NCBI GenBank assembly: GCA_009767595.1
Contig: VSDK01026114.1
Location: 62,001 to 126,000, forward strand
DNA: 64,000 nucleotides
Source of the DNA: Symbiodinium kawagutii
Taxonomy: Eukaryota; Sar; Dinophyceae; Suessiales; Symbiodiniaceae
Direction: 5' to 3'
Shown: one piece after another, positions 40,237 through 51,849 of the stretch
Position numbering within the stretch: position 1 is the stretch's first letter
Layout of the letters: each line of letters starts with the position of its first letter
Translations under genes and position numbers: made by a program
The notes under the pieces: generated by a model
What the model saw: only the letters and a program-made list of their open reading frames with translations
What the model was told of the DNA's origin: nothing
Databases searched by the model: none

Positions 40237-42613
40237 TGACTCATGAATCACTATGACCTTCAAGTTCAATCTCTATCGAATGATTACGAATATGTGTTTA
40301 GAGATTGTGAAAGTTGCTATCTCACAAAGCCTGTCCGAGAAGAGTTCACTATCAGAGGAGTGTGTGACATAGATCTGTCATGAGAGTAGAGGCCTCCATT
40401 CCGAACTGGACACTTCGGCACAATCAATCGATTGCTGCAAAATCAAACATGATTGTCTGAATGATGCCATGGCAACCTTCTGTCACCGAAGACGTGGTGG
40501 GTGCCATTGACAAGTTTGGCTGCGACCCTCCCTCCATTTCGGATTTTATATGACTCATTGCGCCTGATGCATGCAATGGAGCTTAATGGATCGTTGTCCA
40601 GAACTACATCCAAAATATACGTCCAGCTGGTTGTCCACATACTACCCAACATGGCAAGCATGCTGTGCTGTGCCTGACAAATCATAGGCAATCTTCCGGT
40701 GATACTTCTTCACCTCACTCAACCTGAAACTCTCACAGGCAAGACGATAATCCACCATGAAGAGGGCCCAAGATCTCCGGTCCAACCACCTTTCTGAGCA
40801 AATCAAGCCGTGCACATGTGATTGTGAGCAGTTTTCATATTCTCGTACTTGAGTCCAAGCTGTGACCCAACGATGCAACTAGTAGTGAAGAAAGGATGCC
40901 AAGGGCAGGGAGATCAAAGTGTCCTGGTCCCACTTTTTTGATTGCATTCTCTCATATCGTCCCCTCACAGGTGAAGATAACAAATACTGCCTCTATATAA
41001 ACATGGTTTACATATACAGTATATGCATTTCATTCATTTATATACCTCTTTGCAGTTCTTATGCTGAGCTTTATCGCATGTCTGTGCTAGTTTTGACAGT
41101 GACTACACTGATTATAAATATAGACGCGCACACAGCACAAAAAAATACAAAACATTCCAGCAAAACACGTGGGACCGACCAAAAATCAGATACGCACACA
41201 CTGGAAATACGTGTATCTGGGTATCAATGTGTTCTAGCAGAATTAGGCGGCAAGAAAACAGTGCTGCCACCGCAGATTAGATCAATCCAACACCAGCATC
41301 ACACAGCTTGAGCCCGGTTGCACGTCGTCAGAACCAAAGACCTGAAGCGTGGGCCATGACCCCAACGGACGGTTCTTGGTTGCCCGGAACTTGATGGATC
41401 TGAGTTGGTCTGGAATGTAGGTTTGATACGTCACAAGGCGGCAAGCCCGAGTACGGGAGGAAGTTGCAGTAGCTTGTTTCTACTTTTTACTTCTTGGATC
41501 TTATTGTTGGAATTTAAGTACTATGTCTGAACATGCAGGGTATTCAAACCCAATTGAACTGAACGATTCCAAAAATGCTGGCACACCCGAATCAATGGAA
41601 CGGACCTTAGGAGACCAGGTTGGGCCACGGAGTTTCGGATCGTGTCCCGACGGGCAACCCATGTGACACCGGAGCCCGCTATGCCTTGCCCTCCAATTTG
41701 CGAATCCTTTGGCCATCGATGGCGTAAGTTCTCCTGAGACCCAAGAAGGAGACCCAGCTGCCCAGCAGTGCCAAAGGAGCTAAATACTGGCACACTGCAC
41801 TGGAAGAATAACATACAGTCAAGATCAATCAAATCACTTCAAGAATCCTCAAGATATTTTCAAGATGTATGTCAATTGGTGTTTGTTTTTTCAACTCTTC
41901 AAGTAAGAAAGGTAGCCTGGCAACCCCAGTTGACTTCTTAATTAGTAGCTTGAGTGCTTAATCTATTAGTGTTGACAGTCAAAGGTTCATGCCTCATATC
42001 ATGCGCGTATCATGCGCGGGTGCGTGGCTTTGCATGCAATCTACTTGCATATCCAACCCAACAGTAATCCCATCGATGCTCAACCAAGAAGGAAAAGCTG
42101 TTTATTCAGTGATCCAACAACAGCCCGTGCACATGCAGTTCTTGCTGCAATTGGTCTGTAGCAATTCAAATTTATGCCTCCATCGGCCTTGCCGCAAGGT
42201 ATCCAAAGAAAATCTCAGCACATTTAACTACAGTGTCGTAGATTCTTCCTGCCGAAAATCCCTAGGGCCCTAGTGGCCCTAGTGCCCTTAAAACTCACCT
42301 GCCTGTGCTTTAGACAAGTGTCCAGGCGGCCATTGTCTGCTGGACCAATCCGCAATCCGTGGCAGTCTAAGTTTCAGCGGACAATGCGGACAGCAAAGCG
42401 TGCAAATCAGTTTGCGCAACACTTGTCTTTTTGTGGCCCATGGCCCATGACTTTCAATACCGCCGTGAAAACAATCTGATTCTCGTGTTCGCAACATTTG
42501 AACGCATGAAAACGCACCAGTATGGTCATTACATGTCATCGCAAATCACCACTTTCAAAATGCGGGGGAACTCACCCCATGCTTCCAGTGGCCGTTATAA
42601 TAAGTACAGTAAC

Positions 42614-42683
42614 CAGCTGGTTTCTACCATTGTTGTAACTGGGATTGGTTCCCTACTTGAGAGGTACCTGGAAGCATAGGGTC
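42614..42683 (+). repeat. Dispersed repeat, copy 2
   Basis: It is related to 39211-39275 over about 65 bases in the same orientation. Function unknown; probably an old mobile-element fragment. Confidence 0.5.
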
Positions 42684-43724
42684 ACCCAAGCGCACACACT
42701 TTGATGCCCTTGCCACAAGCTGCTTGCCACAAGCTGAGGTGCGGAAATTCGGTTGAGAATGATGGCTGCATCATCCTTCTTCTTAGCTTTGAAAACCTCA
42801 CGCGGCCATGGCATCCTGGAGCCTCCCTAATGAAATCCTCATGAATTTGGGAGAGAAATCTCTAATTCAGTCATTTGGCTCTTAGAATTCAGGGTGACCC
42901 TGAAAATCGGACTCAAGAGCGTGCCTTCATCTGCTTCTCGAAGCTCTTGACCTCAAATGCTGCAAGGGGCCACCCATGGCACTGTTGGGCCCATGGCAAA
43001 GCTGGGGCAAGAGACGGTTGATGACGGACCCATGTCCGTTCTGCACATGCAACACCAGTTCAACTCAGCAGGGGACTGAAGCTTTTTCGACAAGTCACTC
43101 TCCAAACACCACCAAATTTATCACAATGATGCGGCTTACTATGGTTTACTGCTTAAACAACGGCCTTGATGGTCCATAACTAAAAGAATCAGAATTGAAT
43201 GGACAGTCGCTGCAGTAATCAAAAGTGAAAATTCATGCCATGATTCGAAAACACATTGAGGCTGGCAAACGGTCTGGAAAAGCTGACAATTGATCAAAAA
43301 TCATGGACTTAGGCGAAACAACAATACCAACATGAACTCATCTAGACAAAGCACGCAGTACTTGCTGCCAAGCTTATTGATGATTTAGGACCATCACTAT
43401 GCACGTGTGAAGCAGTAGCAGTGGTAAAGACTCAAAATGGCACATTCCTAGTACTGAGTGATTGTGCTCCTGGTTGCTACAGGTTCTTTGCTGAAAAAGT
43501 TTGGGATGTAGGCTACAGATATGGGATCTTCCGAGAAGATCTGAGACTGCACATTCAACAGTGAGACGTTGGAAAACGCATTGAGTGATACTCATACAAT
43601 CGATATTATTACCAGTAGTACCGCACAAGGCGGTGGCGGAAGTTTCCAAGATAGGAGCACTATAGGAGTGTGCAGTTGTGGTTGCGACAATGTGACCATC
43701 GATCTGGCCACTTGACTGGCAGCC

Positions 43725-44360
43725 TATCTGTCTAGCTATCTTTTTATCAGTGGATCAGTTTTCTTTCTGTCTGTCTGACTGTCTATCTATCTATCTATCT
43801 GATGATCTATTCGTTTATTTATCTGCCTATGTACTTGTCTTTCTATCTACCTCACTATCTATCTCGTCATCTTTCTGTCTATGTATCTATCTATCTACCT
43901 GTCCATCTATCTATTTATCTATCTGCCTATCTATCTATCTGTCTATCTATCTACCGAATTATTTGTCTGATCATCTATGTGTCCATCTGTCCATCTTTCT
44001 GTCTATCTACCTGACTATCTATCTACTTTTCTATCTGACTCTCGTTTCGTCTACCTATTTGTCTATCCATCGACCCATCTAGCCATCTGAATCTGGCTAT
44101 CCAATTGCCTGTCTATTCCATCTAACTATTCTAGCCATTCTATCTATCTATCTATCCATCTATTCATCCATCGATGCATCTATGTCTCTGACTATGCATC
44201 TAGCCACCCATGGATCTGACTATCTGCTTGTCCATCTATCTGGCTACCTCTTTGTCTAGCCGTCTATCTATCTAGCCATCTTTCGTCTATCTATCTATCT
44301 GTCTATCTGTTTATCTATCTATCTGCTGATTTATCCATCCATCTGTCTATCTATCTTGTT
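43725..44360. repeat. TATC tetranucleotide block
   Basis: About 630 bases of imperfect CTAT/CTGT/CCAT units form a GATA-type satellite on the minus strand. Long Tyr-Leu-Ser-Ile frames within it are artefacts. Confidence 0.95.
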
Positions 44361-45115
44361 AAAAACTTGTTAAAAACCACGAGTTTTTGCGACTTCGGAC
44401 GTGAGAATGTGCTTCGCGCGCAGGCGGCGTGCCATTTTGACCTGCAAATGTGCTTGGCGCGCAAGCGTTGTGCACATTTTGGCCGCATAAATCACGAAAA
44501 GTGACGCGAAACGCAAGTGTTTTCCTACTTTTGTCTCCTGTGTTCAAAAAGTGTCAAAACGTGCTGTGTTTTGACACATTTGCTTCAAAATGTGCTTCTC
44601 GCCCTGGCCGCGTGCACTTTTTCGGACATGCAACTTTCAAAACTTGTTAAAAACCACGAGTTTTTGCGACTTCGGACGTGAGAATGTGCTTCGCGCGCAG
44701 GCGGCGTGCCAATTTTCATGATCATATGACATCTCCGAAAAGTGGCCCGAAACGCTGGTAAAATTGCAGTTTTTATTTTGGTACAAGATTTTATCTTAAA
44801 AACTTGCTTCGCGCGCAGGCAGCGTGCCAGTTTTGAGAATCATGAGTCATCAAAAGTGCTCCGAACATGTAGTGTTTTTACGATTTTGACTTCCAAATTT
44901 GCTTCGCGCCTAGGTTTTTTAACGATTTTGAACGTGGAATCCTCTAAAAGTGCTCCGAGCATGCAGTGTTTTTACGATTTTGACTTCCAAATGTGCTTCG
45001 CGCCTAGGTTTTTTCACGATTTTGCAAGGTGCAACTTCCAAAAGTGCTCCGGAGCTGACATGTTTTTACGATTTTGACTTCCAAATGTGCTTCGCGCCTA
45101 GGTTTTTTAACCATT
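44361..45115. repeat. 94-bp satellite array
   Basis: The core TGTGCTTCGCGC recurs with GCTTC starts at 44411, 44452, 44594, 44688, 44806, 44901, 44995 and 45089. Spacing is 94 or 95 bp for four of the seven intervals. Left-hand units carry a GCAGGCGGCGTGCC tail, right-hand units CTAGGTTTTTT. Bases 44362-44434 are repeated exactly at 44639-44711. It begins exactly where the TATC block ends. Confidence 0.88.
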
Positions 45116-45249
45116 TTTGCACACACCTTCCGCCACAGTGCTCCGCACCCGCCGCTTTAGCGAGGTACCCTTCTGGACGCTCATGAGGCACAAAACCTTG
45201 CAAAACACAGCATTTCGCGACTTTCCTAACATTTTGGCGCGCTCGCATT

Positions 45250-45297
45250 CTCATCTTTCGCACATCTCATCTTTCACACATCTCTTCTTTCACACAT
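45250..45297. repeat. 16-bp tandem repeat x3
   Basis: Three copies of CTCATCTTTCACACAT with one or two differences each. Confidence 0.9.
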
Positions 45298-48200
45298 CTG
45301 CTCAGGCGATCTGCCCTAGCTGAGTTGTCCATATTGTCGGAAGTTAGACTTCTAAACTTCCTTCGACAATTAGCACATTTGATGCAACAAGTGCGCATCA
45401 GAATACAAAAGGACATCTATACACCTAACATCACGGTGTTACATCGGAAATCTGTACCAAAACTAGCTTTGATCAGCAAAAACAAGTGATTGGTGATTGG
45501 TATGTCTACCATGTGCCTCTGCCAACTCTGGCTCGTGTACCTGCAGCCCGCTGCCAATTGCGACCAAGTGACGCTGTCTTCGAACGACTTCTCTTTTTTG
45601 TAACCCTCACTGAATTGGACCTGAGAGCTGCCATCCTAGTGACAGCAAAGCGTCCAAGTGCATGTCACTTCGATGTATGAAAGAAGAATGGCAAAGCATT
45701 TGGTTGACTCGGCGCCCTTGGAAGGGTCGCGGAGCCAATTGAACGCCATGGCAACTGGTGCGTACGAAACCCTACGCTTTCCGGGCTCCAAGATTGTCCT
45801 GCCATGTCCTGCCATGTCGGCATTGATTTCTTGTGGCAAGCGCGTGACTTTTGTTCAGTTCCTGGGGCTTGTCCATAGTCAAACGGGGATTTCAGCATCA
45901 TCGCCTCAAGCAAACAAGAATGTGCAGTAACTTTGTTTTTTGATCATAGCATCAGGTTGGAAGTTGTCGTAGTAGGAGGAAGCAATCATAGCAGCACTCG
46001 GATACATTGGTCTTCAATTTTTCTACTTCCACAGACAGCTCGGCAAGCAGCGGTCAACAACATTCAGCAGGGACGCGTGGTGTCTCCACTAGAAGCTGCT
46101 AAATCGTAGTCCCATCCTTGCAGGTTGACCTTTTTGCCGACCTTTTGTGGAAACGCTCTTGTCTATACGTCGAGAAGTCCAAAAAGTCCAAATGAACGCT
46201 AAGATCTCACCCCACCCCATCCCCCACGGAGAATCATCATATAGTTTGCAAGTGCAAGTGAAGCTTAACATCCCTCCCACCCCATCTATTCGAGGACATG
46301 GCATCAACATTGAGCGCCAATCGATTGCCAAAAACAACCAGCAGGTCAGCCATGGCCTTCCTAGACGTTACAGCTACAAGTTTTGGATGTCATCTTAATC
46401 TTGGATAATCTTGGTATCCATGTGATTCCCTGAGGCTTTATAGCAAAATCTGATGCAGGCCGCCTTGCTTTTAGTTCCCGAAAAACCACCAGCTTCAAAC
46501 TCTATTCTGGTCGAATCGGGCTGATAAAGAGGTGATATGAATCTCCAGCACAGAGAGGATCAGAAGAGCAAGTCTCCGACAATCTACCGAGCTACTGGAT
46601 CAACAATGAGGTACTTCTCGGTTAAGGTCCCGACCCAAGAGGAGAAACAGGCACTGATGCTGCCACCTTCTTGTTCGTGCAACATCCTTCCGATCACCTT
46701 GCCAAAGGCTCCATGATGGATATTGGCTAATGCTGAGACTTACGTTGAAGCTGCTGGAATTGTGGCATAGAGACCAACCTGCAACCACCAACCCGCTGAC
46801 TATGCAATGGCTTAGTGCACTCAAGACCCCCGAAAGCAGGGCTTGGTAATTGTATAGTACATTGTACACTTACCTTGCGCTGCTCTGCACTTCCTACACC
46901 ATGAAACCCCAAAACTTGTCGTCTGACTAAGGCTTGGTATAGCAAACCGGCCACAGAATGTCGCTAAGCTAGGATAAACGCACGCACATCATAATCTCTG
47001 GGGCACAGGGAAAAGCATGCCGAAACGCTAGACTCCACTGTTTCAAGATCTTTCAAGTCGAGGCCTCATGTGACATGTAACTTCAACACTTGGATCCTTG
47101 CAGGCAACCACCAAAACAACTAAAATACAAAACAAGCTAGTAAGTCATCATTACGACTTTCATAGGCCAAGCAAGTGCAGCATATTGCAGCTGAGTCTTG
47201 CCAGCTGGTCAGCGTGCGAACTGAAGCAATTTGGATCTATGTTTGTGGTGATGCCGGCGATGAAACACTGGGACCTGATGCTTCGCCAATAGACAGGTGC
47301 TACGTCCTTCAGAGCAACCATCAGCAACCTATCAGTGACATGGCATGAATGGCACTGCGTCCTCCAACTGTGGGACCACCCGCCTTCTTAGCACGACCGC
47401 ACATGTCTTTGGCAGCCCTGATGGGATGATGCTTTTGCAGCACACCAAAAATAACACATTTCAAGGCAAACATGCTCAAATATGCGCAAAGCATCACAAA
47501 GCAATGGAATGCAGTTGACTCAATATTGGAATATCTTGCAATGTTGCATGAAACATCATGAAGTCATTTAAACCTGCGTGAACTTTGACTTCCATGACCA
47601 AAATGCTCCAGAGAAGAAAGGTTCCAAACATGCTTAAACAATGGCTAAAAAATCATCATCGAAATGACGCAGTCCTGTGTGAATGCGACAACAGCATGCA
47701 CATGACACATCACAAGCTTGAAAGGCAAATACATCCAACAGAAACGAAACAACAAAGAAACACCGAGGCAAATCATGAAGAAGTAATTAAGGAATTACAA
47801 GAAATCCAATTTCCAAAGCAAAGCAGTAACAAAACAAGTAACAAAATCAAACACCACATGATACACCCTGCTGTCTCAATGATCATTTTAGCAGAACCGT
47901 TTTGCGTGTACCACCCATGCGACTGCAGGCATATGTGGCACCTGCTGATGGTCAACTGCAGGGTGCTGACCTTGTCTTCCGTCCAAGCACCGTTCTGCGG
48001 CGATGCGGTAGCCAGCTGTGCTTTTGGAAGGTCCAAATGGGCCCGGGGCATAGGATACCGCCGGCCATGCACAAGCTGGCAGTGTGACCCTCAAGCCGAT
48101 GTGCTCTCTACATCTTTGATAAACGGTCCAGTTTGCATCAACATGTCATACGCTTCGACCTGAGGAAACTCTACCAAAAAACTATATACTGTGTGCTAAT

Positions 48201-48404
48201 TACGTTGGCTCATCTTTCCACGGTTCATCAAGAGAGGAAAACATGAAACATAGCCTGCATGTTTTGAACTTACAAAACACAACACCCTACCTGCAATCAC
48301 ACTGAGTAACACCACCCCGCCATATCCTACCACGCTGGCGTGCCTTTTGCCGGGTGGTTTGATCTCTCCAGTCTGCCATGATGCCGCTCAACAATTCCTG
48401 ATGG

Positions 48405-48434
48405 GAGCGATGATGATGACGATGATGATGAATC
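48405..48434. repeat. (GAT)n microsatellite
   Basis: About nine GAT-type units with one GAC interruption. Confidence 0.9.
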
Positions 48435-48618
48435 CTTACAAACAAGTTGGTATGTAGAACCTTGATTGACAATGAGCAACAACCAGTTTTGGCAACAGCC
48501 GGGAGGACAATCACCTGACGGTCGTGCGTATCGCTAAAACATGCTAAAACGACTGCATTTCCAAAAGCCAAGGTGGCCATGGTGATCATTTCTGAAGCAG
48601 AGCCGCGCAAATAAACCC

Positions 48619-48892
48619 TCAGACCTTTTCAATCCATCTCAACCTCACATTCGTCCCATCCATTTGAATAAAGAATTCCAAGGTGTTAATCATGCTGAAC
48701 TTGCCCCCAGTTCCCGTCGCCTCATTCTCACGCCTGTAGTTTTTCTCCACAACACCGCTGATGTTGCTGACTTGCCTTGCCTGTGGCGCAGGTTGCTGCG
48801 GGACTTGGACGCTCGCGGTGACGCATTGTGGCTGGGGCGCACCATGACCATCCACGTAGTCACCCACGAAACAACCGAACCAAATCTGCCAA
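48619..48892 (-). CDS. Possible 3'-terminal exon, unknown protein
   Basis: After a CTTTGGCAG that could be a splice acceptor, the minus-strand frame reads IWFGCFVGDYVDGHGAP, a Gln/Pro-rich stretch, then KFSMINTLEFFIQMDGTNV and a stop. A second frame on the same strand upstream (MEVFYAAVVGSKYSVAPMG, near 49000) may be the preceding exon. No family recognised. Confidence 0.35.
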
Positions 48893-49001
48893 AGCTACCA
48901 GGATCCACCAGGTATCCACCGGTTTTGAGGGCTACCCCATTGATCCCCATTGGTGCAACACTGTACTTGGAACCAACGACAGCTGCATAAAAAACTTCCA
49001 A

Positions 49002-51263
49002 TGAACATCAATGGGCTCCCATGGCCTTTGTATTCAAAACGAGAAATTTGCCAGCAAATCCACTCGAAAACGCGCACGCACACACACAACTCAAAAAGGC
49101 ATAAGCCTACTCCCAAGCTTACCAAGCACTACCAAATGCATTTGAAGCTAAGTTTTTGTGGCGTCCTTTGTGACAATTTTTGCATAGAATTTGGAAAGCA
49201 TTGGAAACATGGCGTGCGCAGTTTTGCCACCTGGATCGAACAAATGTCAAGCATGGCCATGTCATCATTTTGCATGCTTGAATGATCGAGACAAATGTCT
49301 CAATGTAGATTGCTGGCCTTGAAGCTCGCCAATTCCTCTTCAGCCGCCTGGCAATGCAAACTGAGCTGGTCGGCTGTAGTAGTTTCAGCGACGGGAACGC
49401 ATCCAGGCTTCTTCTGAAGCAAGCAACCAGTGGCAACTCATGACACACCGTTTTCTGATGGCTGCAAAGCGGGGGCCCCTCCAAGCAGCTGACGGTTTGA
49501 TCAGTTCATAAAAAGGGCATTTGAGGAAACAGCCCAGTACCAACACCTTCACTTGATCTTTCTCGCAGAATAGCCACTGCTTAAAGAAGTTGAGATTTTA
49601 GCATGATGAAACGGGGGCAAAAAAACACATTCTGGGGAATAGTCAGTGGCTGGGCTGTACTATCGGGAGCTGACACATGTTTCACAATGTCCCACACTCG
49701 TTCACAATATCTCCATGACACTCACAAGAATGTATATATTCAAAAAACAGAAATACTTGTAAATACTTACTACATATAATATAAGTAAATATGAACATAG
49801 ATAAATATATACAAATTAATATATATATATATGTAAGTATGTATAGATAGACAAATTATAGATCTTCAATGATCTTCACATCAAAAGGCATTGGTCGCCG
49901 GATGTCCAGCCTGGAGCTCTGCCTCATAGCGCGATGTCAAGTCCCGTTCTCCCTGGCTCCGGGCTGGTGGAAGGTCTCCATAGGTCTCCAGTTTCGGCCC
50001 CCGGGAATGCCAAACGGAGAGCGCACTGAGCGATAAAAAATATGTGTGTGATCTACATATAGGTTAAGTTATATGCATGTATGATCATGTGCGTCTAGCA
50101 TGTATGTGTGTCTAGGCTTTGGAGGGCCACAAATGTCTTCATCACCGCTATGACAGCTGTGAGCGGCAAGAATTCCGCATCCTCAATAGCTTCATGTCAT
50201 GCCGAATGAATCTACCAAACAGATCGCAGAGTCATCTTTTCCACATTCTCGCGGCTGTCTGAAAATCCAAACGTGTGGTGAAAACAGTGCCCTGCAAGTG
50301 GGCACACTGACAGATTCAAACGGCAACAGCCCATGCGTACCATGAAGAACCACGAACAGAACGTGACAGAACTGAATAAATGGCATGAGTTCAACATAGT
50401 TCATACTCATATCAAAACAAACTATGAAATAGGAAATGCAAAATCTTCTGACAGTAGAAACTTCTTTCATTTCAATGAAGCAGTGGTTGACCAAATCTCT
50501 CTCTCTCTCTCTTCTCCAAATTTGTCCGCACTTCTTGTTTAAACGACTATACAAGATCACCTGCAGTACATCACGTGAGCTTGCAGCGTCAAATGGTGCA
50601 AACTTGAGATACGTTGTAGCTAGCGATGACCGGTCATGCGCTGGGCGCATGGCACCTTACTTCTCAAGGTCGTACTCAACCAACCGGCCCAGGCCTCGGC
50701 ATGGCGGGGATTCGGATTTGCAGAGATGTGATGCAAATGTGCGCACTAATGTGCTATAGCATCAGGTCGGAGGTGCTCCAATCTGCATGCCTACCTTAAA
50801 AAAATGGATAGGTATAGCAAGCTTTCCCCAAACACAACTTTAACAAAACAGGAGATGTTCAAACAAACCGAATGGAGTGATTCAATGGCGGTATGCAGGG
50901 GCCACCTTTTAGCACAGTCCACGGTCCCAGTGCCGATATGCGATGTATATCCGGTTTCGCGATTTGCCATGGTCTTTCCGGAATGGGAAGGAGGGTGCGT
51001 AAACTACAGTAATTATTTTCATCGTCCTTCCACACGTTGACTGGCCTTCGGAAGAAGTGGGGAGAGCTCCTTAAATGTCTCCGAAAATGTGATGAACATC
51101 CAGTCTATCTCTCTCTTCCCCTCCTCCCAGGATCACCTCAGCCAAGCGACTGATTGCAGCATCAGTAGTTTGTTGGTACCATCGCATCCAGTCAACACCT
51201 TAGAACGTGACGGAGATGGACAACCACTTCGTGCAGGACATCTCTTTCCAACATCTTTTGCAC
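49002..51263. other. Non-coding AT-rich stretch
   Basis: It holds AT-rich DNA with TATA-type runs near 49800-49835, a GC-richer patch near 49900-50010, and a TC run at 50496-50512. No gene recognised. Confidence 0.4.
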
Positions 51264-51805
51264 CTAAAAAGTGTAGGTTTTGAAGATCTCAGGTGCTACA
51301 CAGCTGAGCACAGCCCCGTTGCAATCCCTTCTGCTTGACTTTTTTGTCGCGGACCCAAGCTGAACGGTGACCGTTCGTGGAACGGCTCTTCTCTCGCAAC
51401 GCCAACACCCCAGCTGAAACGAATCGTTGCCCAACAGGCAGGGAACACCCTCGTAGCAGCCTGGGCGTTGGCCGAATCCAACAGCCAAAATAGACCGTTC
51501 GGAAATCCATGGATTTTTCGTGGTCACCAGCTTTTCGATTCGATCTAGCCAAAAAACATGAACCATGTTTAATCTTAAACGAAGATTTCTTGTCCACCAA
51601 AATCCACCGAATTCGACCTCGTAAGTTCGCCGGGACCTCAAAAATCCGACTGGAAATCCAACTCTTCCACCTCTGCCAGGTTTGGCAGTTGTCGTTGTTC
51701 CACTTGGTAGCTCCAAATCTGAGACCCGGCAGAGCGATTTGACCTTCTCCCAACCTCCAAAAGACACAAATCTTACATTCACTTGCAATACTGGGAAGAT
51801 TTGGC
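51264..51805 (-). CDS. Unidentified open region, about 175 codons
   Basis: One minus-strand frame reads VNVRFVSFGGWEKVKSLCRV, GRGGRVGFPVGFLRSRRTYE, FGGFWWTRN and on to a stop at 51264. A second frame on the same strand is open over almost the same span. No ATG starts the first frame, so it may be an exon or a fragment of a dispersed repeat. No family recognised. Confidence 0.35.
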
Positions 51806-51849
51806 ATAGCCATCAAGATCGAATTCCCAAATGCATGTGCCAAGCTGTT

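Larger units (their letters stand above)
38748..43724. other. Non-coding stretch with repeats and a foldback
   Basis: It includes a compound A-rich microsatellite (39519-39651), an 89-bp foldback (40148-40236), two related 65-70-bp sequences (39211-39275 and 42614-42683) and several weak open frames. The stretch 39000-39170 has protein-like frames on both strands, so no call is made. Confidence 0.4.
45116..48618. other. Non-coding stretch
   Basis: A 16-bp tandem (45250-45297) and a GAT run (48405-48434) are present. Around 45490-45690 a plus-strand frame (RLLFFVTLTELDLRAAILVT) is a weak exon candidate. Nothing else recognised. Confidence 0.4.

Noticed and set aside
43750-44082. Tyr-Leu-Ser-Ile repeat frame
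   Set aside because: It is a translation of the TATC block; a tetranucleotide array stays open in several frames by chance.
44742-45186. Repeated frame containing FYDFDFQMCFAPRFF-like units
   Set aside because: It follows the 94-bp satellite period and is a repeat artefact, not a gene.
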